NCBI GenBank assembly: GCA_020029455.1
Contig: JAIBJH010000019.1
Span: forward strand, 1 to 20,083
Direction of reading: 5' to 3'
DNA length: 20,083 nt
From: Hyphomicrobiales bacterium
GTDB taxonomy: Bacteria > Pseudomonadota > Alphaproteobacteria > Rhizobiales > Aestuariivirgaceae
Shown here: positions 14,604 to 20,083 of the stretch, piece after piece
Numbering within the stretch: the stretch's first letter is position 1
Layout: each line of letters opens with the position of its first letter
Made by a program: the position numbers and the translations under genes
Notes under the pieces: model-generated
What the model saw: only the letters and a program-made list of their open reading frames with translations
What the model was told of the DNA's origin: nothing
Databases searched by the model: none

Positions 14604-14661
14604 ATTGCCGACTTCGTAATTTTTGTGGCGTCAAAGCGGCGGCGCAGCGTTCCCCGCTCCG

Positions 14662-14678
14662 CGATTGTGATACAATCG
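14662..14678. promoter_or_regulatory. 17-base palindrome, operator-like
   Basis: CGATTGTGATACAATCG has perfect 7-base arms around a GAT centre. It lies 58 bases past serB and about 205 bases before the first small secreted gene. The symmetry and AT-rich core suit a dimeric regulator site, though a short transcript-end hairpin for serB is the alternative. A second inverted repeat, CCGGAC/GTCCGG, lies at 14763-14780. I see no clear sigma-70 promoter in the rest of this intergenic region. Confidence 0.4.
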
Positions 14679-14884
14679 TGGCGAGCCGCTGCGGCATCAC
14701 GCTCGTGACATGACAGGCATTTAACTCGTTTCTGCCGGCGACGAGGCATAGCTTTTCTTGCACCGGACAATCCCGTCCGGAAACGCAAGAGAAAGAAATC
14801 GCGTCCCCGCCCTGGACGACATCTTACGGCACAAGCCGCCCAAGACCCGGCACGATTTTCACATGTAAAAAATGGAGAAAGAAC

Positions 14885-15160
14885 ATGAAAACCAAGGTTT
14901 TCGTGGCGAGCCTGCTCGCCCTCGCAGTGATCGCACCGGCCGCCAACGCCATGACGGTCCAGAACCTCGACAAGACGGCTTACAAGCTGATGCTGACGCC
15001 GACGGACGGCAAGGCCGTGGAAGTGGACGTGAAAGCCAACGCCAAGGCGGACGTCGATTGCGCCAAGGGCTGCACCATCTCCTTCGATGGCAAGACCCAG
15101 ACCTTTGACGGCAAGGCAGCTCTTGTGAAGATCAAGGACGGCGCTTTCGCCATTAACTGA
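14885..15160 (+). CDS. Small secreted protein, first of a tandem paralog pair
   Basis: I do not recognise the 91-residue product. It has a clear signal peptide (MKTKVFVASLLALAVIAPAANA, cut after residue 22) and a mature part of about 69 residues that looks all-beta, with alternating hydrophobic and charged positions. The two cysteines in DCAKGC could form a tight disulfide or bind metal. The ATG follows GGAG-AAAGAAC at good spacing. The next gene, 41 bases on, encodes a protein of the same size and layout (T-x-N-x-D opening, a central Lys-Ala stretch, a C-x-K-G turn, ending IKDGAFAI against IKNGKFVI). They probably arose by an old duplication and are co-transcribed. A periplasmic location is inferred. 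Confidence 0.8.
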   Translation: MKTKVFVASLLALAVIAPAANAMTVQNLDKTAYKLMLTPTDGKAVEVDVKANAKADVDCAKGCTISFDGKTQTFDGKAALVKIKDGAFAIN

Positions 15161-15177
15161 AACCCTTCTCAGCTTTA

Positions 15178-15192
15178 CCTTTCAGCGAAAGG
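15178..15192 (+). promoter_or_regulatory. Hairpin overlapping the ribosome binding site of the second paralog
   Basis: CCTTTC (15178-15183) pairs with GAAAGG (15187-15192) over an AGC loop. The last bases are part of the AGGAAG ribosome site (15190-15195) of the gene at 15202. Folding would hide part of that site and could lower the second protein relative to the first, or link its translation to a passing ribosome. Confidence 0.4.
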
Positions 15193-15201
15193 AAGACTTC
15201 C

Positions 15202-15474
15202 ATGACAATCAACAGAATGGCCCTGGCATTGGCAGTATTCGGCCTGATGGCCGCTAGCGCCGGCGCCGCCACGCTTACCAACAGCGACCACATGATACAC
15301 AGGCTGACCTTCAAGCCATCCTATGGCCATGCGCAGCATGTGGCCCTCAAGGCGGGCCAGAAGGTTCGCATCAATTGCAGCAAGGGCGGCGAGCTCTGGC
15401 TTGGCAAGGAAAGCGAAAAGTGCACGGTCAAGACAATGACGATCGACATCAAGAACGGCAAGTTCGTCATCTGA
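15202..15474 (+). CDS. Small secreted protein, second of a tandem paralog pair
   Basis: The 90-residue product has a signal peptide (MTINRMALALAVFGLMAASAGA, cut after about 22) and a beta-rich mature part of 68 residues. It shares layout with the gene before it but is diverged: the second cysteine of the C-AKG-C turn is replaced (NCSKGGEL) and a cysteine appears later in SEKC, so the disulfide would span a longer loop. It has several His residues (HMIHR, GHAQH) that the first copy lacks, which may reflect metal binding, though this is a guess. The ATG follows AGGAAG. A strong hairpin comes after it. Function is unknown. Confidence 0.78.
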   Translation: MTINRMALALAVFGLMAASAGAATLTNSDHMIHRLTFKPSYGHAQHVALKAGQKVRINCSKGGELWLGKESEKCTVKTMTIDIKNGKFVI

Positions 15475-15490
15475 CCTGACCTTGCTTCGC

Positions 15491-15525
15491 GCGTGCCGGG
15501 GAATTCGCACCTCGCCCCGGCACGC
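15491..15525 (+). terminator. Strong GC-rich hairpin after the small-protein pair
   Basis: GCGTGCCGGGG (15491-15501) and CCCCGGCACGC (15515-15525) form a perfect 11-pair stem with a 13-base loop. It lies 17 bases past the second small gene and 58 before the trpB2 start. No T-run follows, so it may be a Rho-assisted end, a stability element, or an RNA structure in the trpB2 leader. Confidence 0.5.
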
Positions 15526-15582
15526 CGGACTTGCCAAGCCTCACGAGTTGCGCAAACGTTCCCGCTTTCCAGGGAGGACGTC

Positions 15583-17082
15583 ATGGCAAGAAAAGCGAAG
15601 AAGTCCACGGCCAAAGCAAAGAAGGTAGCGAAGGCGAAACCCAAGAAGAAGGTGGCAGCAGCAAAGCGCGCCGCGCCGAAGAAATCCTCAACAAAAATCG
15701 CAGTGGTGCGCGCGGCTGCGGGCACACGCAAATTCACCATGGGCGAGGAGCGCATTCCAAAGGCCTGGTATAACATCATGGCAGACCTGCCCGTGCCGCC
15801 ACCGCCGCCGCTTCATCCCGGCACATTGCAGCCGGTTGGACCTGATGATCTCGCCCCGCTCTTTCCCATGGCGCTGATCATGCAGGAAGTGGCGCGGGAC
15901 CGTTACATCGACATTCCGAAGCCGGTCACTGACATCTACCGCATGTGGCGGCCAACGCCGCTTTATCGCGCCACGGCGCTGGAAAAGGCGCTCGGCACCA
16001 CGGCCAAGATTTTCTACAAGTATGAAGGTGTATCGCCGGCGGGCAGCCACAAGCCCAACACCGCCGTGCCGCAGGCTTTCTACAACAGGCAAGAAGGCAT
16101 CACGAAATTGGTGACCGAAACCGGTGCGGGCCAGTGGGGCTCCGCGCTTGCGATGGCCGGTACATTCTTTGACCTTCATGTGAAGGTGTTCCAGGTCGCC
16201 GTTTCCTTCCGGCAGAAGCCCTATCGCAAGGCGTTGATGGAAGTTTATGGCGCCGAATGTGTGTCGAGCCCATCGGGTGAAACCAATGCAGGCCGCGCCA
16301 TCCTGGCGAAAGACCCCGACTCGAATGGCTCGCTAGGGATTGCCATTTCCGAAGCGGTGGAAGTGGCAGCCACCAATGCCGACACGAAGTATGCTTTGGG
16401 CTCCGTGCTCAACCATGTGCTGATGCACCAGACGGTGATCGGACAGGAAGCGATCGAGCAGATGACCATGGCGGGCGCCTATCCCGATATTATCGTGGGC
16501 TGTACCGGCGGCGGCTCGAACTTTGCTGGGTTGACCTTCCCCTTCATTGGGGCGCAGTTGCGCGGCGGCAAAAAGGTACGGGTTATCGCGGCAGAGCCGG
16601 CGGCCTGCCCTTCCCTCACGCGCGGGAAATACGCCTATGACTTCGGCGACACGGCGCACATGACGCCGCTCGTCAAGATGCATACGCTGGGTTCCACCTT
16701 CATGCCGCCGGGCTTCCATGCTGGGGGCCTGCGCTATCATGGCATGGCGCCGCTCGTTTCACATTTGAAAGAACTGAAGCTGATCGAGGCGGAAGCCTAT
16801 AAGCAGAATGAATGTTTCGAGGCGGGTGTGCTCTTCGCCAAGACGGAAGGCATCGTGCCGGCACCGGAAGCGAACCATGCGGTGAAGGGCGCCATTGAGG
16901 CGGCACTGCGGGCAAAGCGTGATGGCACGTCACCGACGATCCTCTTTGGGCTTTGTGGGCATGGCCATTTCGACATGCAGGCCTATATCGACTACGGAGA
17001 AGGCCTCCTCGAAGACAAGAGCTATGATGAGGCAGCGCTTCAGGCATCACTCGATGAATTGCCGCGTCTTGCGGCAGAGTAG
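15583..17082 (+). CDS. trpB2: TrpB2-type tryptophan synthase beta chain with lysine-rich N-terminal tail
   Basis: This PLP enzyme belongs to the TrpB2 branch of the beta chain, which makes tryptophan from indole without close partnership with TrpA. The 499 residues include the branch-specific opening RIPKAWYNIMADLPVPPPPP followed by LHPGT, RPTPLYRA, the PLP lysine in SPAGSHKPNTA (Lys157), ETGAGQWGSALA and the phosphate loop GCTGGGSNFAG. Residues 1-38 are extra: 15 Lys and 2 Arg, rich in Ala, no acidic residue, like a histone-H1 or AlgP tail. AGGGAGG before the ATG at 15583 supports translation of the tail; an internal ATG at 15739 would give a protein of usual length but lacks such a site. 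No trpA is nearby. The role may be indole salvage. Confidence 0.92.
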   Translation: MARKAKKSTAKAKKVAKAKPKKKVAAAKRAAPKKSSTKIAVVRAAAGTRKFTMGEERIPKAWYNIMADLPVPPPPPLHPGTLQPVGPDDLAPLFPMALIMQEVARDRYIDIPKPVTDIYRMWRPTPLYRATALEKALGTTAKIFYKYEGVSPAGSHKPNTAVPQAFYNRQEGITKLVTETGAGQWGSALAMAGTFFDLHVKVFQVAVSFRQKPYRKALMEVYGAECVSSPSGETNAGRAILAKDPDSNGSLGIAISEAVEVAATNADTKYALGSVLNHVLMHQTVIGQEAIEQMTMAGAYPDIIVGCTGGGSNFAGLTFPFIGAQLRGGKKVRVIAAEPAACPSLTRGKYAYDFGDTAHMTPLVKMHTLGSTFMPPGFHAGGLRYHGMAPLVSHLKELKLIEAEAYKQNECFEAGVLFAKTEGIVPAPEANHAVKGAIEAALRAKRDGTSPTILFGLCGHGHFDMQAYIDYGEGLLEDKSYDEAALQASLDELPRLAAE

Positions 17083-17433
17083 CTAGGCCCTGAAGACCAC
17101 GGCGGCACCCGCAATGATAAGGGCGAAGCCCAAGAGATGCTGCCAGGTGATCGCTTCCTTGAGGACAAAAACCGAGAAGCCGATAAAGACCGCGAAGGTG
17201 ATAACCTCCTGCATGGTCTTGAGTTCGGCGGCGGAATAGACGCCGTGGCCGATGCGGTTCGCCGGAACGGCCAGCCAGTATTCGAAGAAGGCGATGCCCC
17301 AGGAGACGAAAACGATGATCCACAGCGGCTTCGACTTGACCGCGAGATGGCCATACCAGGCCATGGTCATGAAGACATTGGATGCGAAAAGCATGCCAAT
17401 GGGCAAATAATGGGCAGGTGTCAGTCCGGTCAT
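17083..17433 (-). CDS. DUF486 family small membrane protein
   Basis: The 116-residue product has four predicted membrane helices and the marks of the DUF486 family, part of the drug/metabolite transporter (EamA-like) superfamily: ASNVFMTMAWYGHL, WGIAFFEYWLAVPANRIGHG, LKTMQEVITFAVF and a final helix GFALIIAGAAVVF. Its function is not established. The ATG at 17433 gives the usual family length. No ribosome site is visible there, nor at the TTG at 17496 or the internal ATG at 17394, so the start is uncertain. Its stop codon directly abuts that of trpB2, with no base between (TAGCTA on the plus strand). The 113 bases upstream to the amidase gene hold no clear promoter or terminator. Confidence 0.87.
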   Translation of the reverse strand: MTGLTPAHYLPIGMLFASNVFMTMAWYGHLAVKSKPLWIIVFVSWGIAFFEYWLAVPANRIGHGVYSAAELKTMQEVITFAVFIGFSVFVLKEAITWQHLLGFALIIAGAAVVFRA

Positions 17434-17546
17434 GAAGGGAAAAGAATCTGGGTGGCGGGAGGCCGCGGAGATATGGGGCTGCCATTCTGCCTGCAAGTTA
17501 CAAAATTGAGATACGCATGACGTGAATGCAGGGCAGGCTTGAACAG

Positions 17547-18878
17547 TTACTCCAGCACGCGCTCTACTTCCTGCATGACGGCGAGAATCTGGCGGTCGTG
17601 GTTGGCGGCCTGGGCCAGCATGAGGCCCATGGGCGGCTCTCCTTCGCCTTGCATCGGGACTGATCCGGCGCAGCCATCGAGGAAATTGAAGACATAGGTG
17701 TTGCGCAGCGCAAGTACGTTCAGACGACGATAGTCATCATCTGATGCAAGCTCGGAAATCTTGGGCGGCGGCATGGCCACCGTCGGGCAGATGATGGCGT
17801 CAAAGCCCGAAGCAAACTGCCTGAACTCTTCGATCAAAGCGGAGCGCCGGTCAAGAAGCCGGGCGAAAGTTGCAGCATCAGTGTTGCCGCCGAACCTGAT
17901 GCGGCTCGCCACACGCGGGTCATATTCGGACTCCCGGGTTTCCAGCCATTGCTTGTGGAGATGCCAAGCTTCATAGGCGAGGATGCCGCCATTGTTCTGA
18001 AGAGACTGCAACTCGACCAATGCGGGGAATTCTAGAATTGAAACTTCTGCTGATTTTCCGAGCAGTTTCGTTGTGCGCTGGAAAGCCGCCTCCACTTCGG
18101 GCGCAAGACCATCCATCATGTGGGTCTTGAGGACCGCAAGTTTGAGTGGGCGGGATGCCTTCCACGACGATTTCCGTCCCTCGCCTCCAGCCAGAATATC
18201 ATCGGCAATGGCGCAGCAGGCGGCGCTTCTTGCCAGAGGCCCGATTGAGTCAAACAGGGCCGAGAGCGGAAAGACGCCGCGCTTTGAAATGCGAGAAGCT
18301 GTCGGCTTGAAGCCTGATATGCCGTTGAAGGCGGCAGGGATGCGGCAGGAGCCGCCGGTATCAGTGCCAAGCGCCATGGCACAGACACTATCAGCCACGG
18401 CAACCGCCGATCCCGATGAAGAGCCGCCTGGAATGCGGCCTGCTTTGCGGTCATAGACGCTGGCCGGCGTGCCGTAATGCGGATTGAGGCCAACGCCTGA
18501 ATAGGCAAACTCCGTCATGTTGGTGCGACCCAGAACAACGAAACCTTTGTGGCGGAGGAGCGCCACGGCATCGGAGTCCGCTGCAGCAGGTTTTGAATCC
18601 TTGAGCAGGAGAGAGCCAGCAGTCGTCACCTGGTCTTTGACATCAAAGAGGTCCTTCACTGCGAAGGGAATGCCGTCAAAGCGCGAGAGGGCCCTGCCCC
18701 CTTTCCGGCGCTGGTCGGACTCGTGGGCCTCGGTAAGAACGGCCTTCTGATCCACATGAATGAAGGCAGGAATGTCTTGCGCATACTGCTGTTCGATTGC
18801 CGTCAGAGCGTTCTCGGCAAGCGCAACGGCATTCATGCGGCCACCGTCAAGACTCTGGGCCAGTTCTTCCAAGGTCAC
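17547..18878 (-). CDS. Amidase signature family enzyme
   Basis: The 443-residue product is a Ser-cisSer-Lys amidase related to GatA: catalytic Lys75 in FAVKDLFD, the cis-Ser in GGSSSGSAVAVA (about 153-154) and the nucleophile Ser177 in GTDTGGSCRIPA. It should hydrolyse an amide, but the substrate cannot be told. No gatB or gatC is nearby, and the protein is shorter than typical GatA, so a stand-alone amidase is more likely than the tRNA amidotransferase subunit. The GTG start at 18878 overlaps the TGA of cckA by four bases (GTGA), with GGAAG seven bases upstream inside cckA. That implies translational coupling to a cell-cycle kinase. An internal Met at residue 15 is a less likely start. Confidence 0.92.
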   Translation of the reverse strand: MTLEELAQSLDGGRMNAVALAENALTAIEQQYAQDIPAFIHVDQKAVLTEAHESDQRRKGGRALSRFDGIPFAVKDLFDVKDQVTTAGSLLLKDSKPAAADSDAVALLRHKGFVVLGRTNMTEFAYSGVGLNPHYGTPASVYDRKAGRIPGGSSSGSAVAVADSVCAMALGTDTGGSCRIPAAFNGISGFKPTASRISKRGVFPLSALFDSIGPLARSAACCAIADDILAGGEGRKSSWKASRPLKLAVLKTHMMDGLAPEVEAAFQRTTKLLGKSAEVSILEFPALVELQSLQNNGGILAYEAWHLHKQWLETRESEYDPRVASRIRFGGNTDAATFARLLDRRSALIEEFRQFASGFDAIICPTVAMPPPKISELASDDDYRRLNVLALRNTYVFNFLDGCAGSVPMQGEGEPPMGLMLAQAANHDRQILAVMQEVERVLE

Positions 18879-20083
18879 GCGATTACTTCCTTCACCTTCT
18901 CGATCAGCTGCTTCAGGGAGAAGGGTTTCTGCAGGAAGCTGAAGTCATCAGGATTTTCAAGGTTTCTTTCAAAGGCATCCTCGGCATAGCCCGACATGAA
19001 GATGAATTTGGTCTTGATGCCGCGCTTCCTGATTTCGGCGAGCATGGTGGGTCCGTCCATCTCCGGCATGACGACGTCGGAGAGGATGAGTTCAAAGCCG
19101 TCCTTGTCGGCCTCGATGGCGGCAAGGCCACGCTCACCTGAATCGGCTTCGACAACGGTGTAGCCGCGCGACTGCAAAGCCTTGGAAGCAAAGGCGCGCA
19201 CAGAATCCTCATCTTCGACGATCAGGATGCGGCCGCGGCCGGTGAAGTCCTCGCGTACGGGCTTTGCTACGCTGGCTGCCGGAGCGGCGGCGGGCGCTGC
19301 CTGCTTTTCGGGATAATGGCGCGGCAAGTAGATGGTGAAGGTGGTGCCCTTGCCCATGGCGCTGTCGCAATAGATGTAGCCGCCAGTCTGTTTGACGATG
19401 CCATAGACCATAGAAAGGCCAAGGCCGGTGCCCTTGCCCACTTCCTTGGTGGAGAAGAAGGGCTCCCAGATCTTCTCCAGAATCTGCGGCGGAATGCCGG
19501 TGCCCGTATCGCTCATGACGCAGGCTACGTATTCGCCTGTTGGCAAGCCATGGCGGTTGTCCTCCGGTTTCTCAACCGTGACGTTCGAGGTCTTGACGGA
19601 CAAGGTGCCGCCGTTGGGCATGGCGTCTCGGGCGTTTACGGCGAGATTGATGATCACCTGCTCGAACTGGTGGATGTCCACCATGACATGGCCCAAGTCG
19701 CGGGCATGGATGATTTCCAGTGCAACCTTTTCTCCCAGCACACGGCCCAGAAGATTGCCAAGGTCCGACATAGCCTCGGTGAGAGAGTGGAGCCTTGGCT
19801 GCATGGTCTGCTTGCGCGAGAAGGCCAGAAGCTGGCGCACCAGATTTGCCGCGCGATTGGCATTCTGCTTGATGTTCATCACATCGGTGAAGGCGCTGTC
19901 GGTGGGCCGCATCTTCGCTAATAGCAGATCAGCAAAGCCGATGATGGGCGTCAGCACATTATTGAAGTCATGGGCAATGCCGCTCGCAAGCTGGCCCACG
20001 GCCTGCATCTTTTGGCTTTGCGCCAGCTGAACTTCGAGGGTCTTGCTTTCGGTCTTGTCGAGGGCAAAGGCGATGGTGGTGCC
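18875..20083 (-). CDS. cckA: Cell-cycle hybrid histidine kinase CckA (C-terminal part, cut by window edge)
   Basis: The visible 402 residues run to the stop; the N-terminus with membrane helices and most of the PAS region lies beyond 20083. The order is a PAS-to-DHp linker (ALDKTESKTLEVQLAQSQKM), a DHp domain with the phospho-His in SGIAHDFNNVLTPIIGFADL, the ATP-binding domain (NLAVNARDAMPNGGTL, SDTGTGIPP, GKGTGLGLSMVYGIV), an Ala-rich linker and a receiver domain (VEDEDSVR, phospho-Asp in ILSDVVMPEMDGP, FMSGYAED, LQKPFS). This matches CckA closely. CckA phosphorylates ChpT, which passes phosphate to CtrA and CpdR, setting replication and division timing in alphaproteobacteria. The amidase gene overlaps its stop codon. 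Confidence 0.95.
   Translation of the reverse strand, partial: GTTIAFALDKTESKTLEVQLAQSQKMQAVGQLASGIAHDFNNVLTPIIGFADLLLAKMRPTDSAFTDVMNIKQNANRAANLVRQLLAFSRKQTMQPRLHSLTEAMSDLGNLLGRVLGEKVALEIIHARDLGHVMVDIHQFEQVIINLAVNARDAMPNGGTLSVKTSNVTVEKPEDNRHGLPTGEYVACVMSDTGTGIPPQILEKIWEPFFSTKEVGKGTGLGLSMVYGIVKQTGGYIYCDSAMGKGTTFTIYLPRHYPEKQAAPAAAPAASVAKPVREDFTGRGRILIVEDEDSVRAFASKALQSRGYTVVEADSGERGLAAIEADKDGFELILSDVVMPEMDGPTMLAEIRKRGIKTKFIFMSGYAEDAFERNLENPDDFSFLQKPFSLKQLIEKVKEVIA

Noticed and set aside
15493..15582. Upstream extension of trpB2 by 30 codons
   Set aside because: The extension runs through the strong 15491-15525 hairpin and has no ribosome site; AGGGAGG before 15583 sets the start.
16700..17485. 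261-codon minus-strand frame spanning the trpB2 end and the DUF486 gene
   Set aside because: The DUF486 frame and trpB2 both have clear family motifs; this frame has none and crosses both.
17547..18878. Amidase as GatA of the Glu-tRNA amidotransferase
   Set aside because: There is no gatB or gatC nearby, the protein is short for GatA, and the setting after cckA differs; the catalytic triad alone does not show that role.

Overview
The window looks like the chromosome of an alphaproteobacterium, most likely of the Hyphomicrobiales (Rhizobiales) type. The evidence is a CckA cell-cycle kinase at the right edge, a perfect CtrA-type box (TTAA-N7-TTAA) with a cluster of GANTC (CcrM-type) sites, and an ilv operon preceded by a short leader peptide. 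Base composition is fairly GC-rich, and gene density is high. No rRNA, tRNA, CRISPR array, transposase or phage gene was seen, and no stretch of 300 bases or more lacks a gene.

Left part (1-5400), all on the minus strand: a likely three-gene unit. First is a membrane-anchored protein with a long Pro/Ala/Gln-rich linker and a formylglycine-generating-enzyme-like (SUMF1) domain lacking the catalytic cysteines. It is followed by two tandem paralogous secreted proteins of 536 residues. Each joins peptidoglycan-binding repeats to a PotF-like polyamine-binding domain, with no transporter genes beside them. The intergenic region upstream of the unit carries the CtrA box and GANTC cluster. A pair of near-identical palindromes lies past the last gene. 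This unit is the best candidate here for something undescribed.

Middle (5380-10211): pdxJ (vitamin B6 synthesis, TTG start), a small secreted cysteine-containing unknown, a larger secreted unknown facing the other way, a periplasmic 5'-nucleotidase-like metallophosphatase with altered metal ligands, and a small four-helix membrane protein.

Biosynthetic block (10280-14603): ilvN, ilvB and miaA on the minus strand and serB on the plus strand. The ilv operon has a complete attenuation leader: promoter, a 15-residue leader peptide with an Ile-Val-Leu-Val run, a pause hairpin and an intrinsic terminator. The promoter spacing suggests that the leader peptide is translated from a leaderless or nearly leaderless RNA. 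miaA and serB are head to head with only 2 bp between their start codons.

Right part (14604-20083): two tandem small secreted paralogs, a TrpB2-type tryptophan synthase beta chain with a histone-H1-like lysine-rich N-terminal tail, a DUF486 membrane protein converging on it with abutting stop codons, and an amidase whose GTG start overlaps the stop of cckA. CckA (cut by the window edge) feeds phosphate towards CtrA in this class. Control of the left-hand unit by CtrA is therefore plausible, but it rests on the motif alone.
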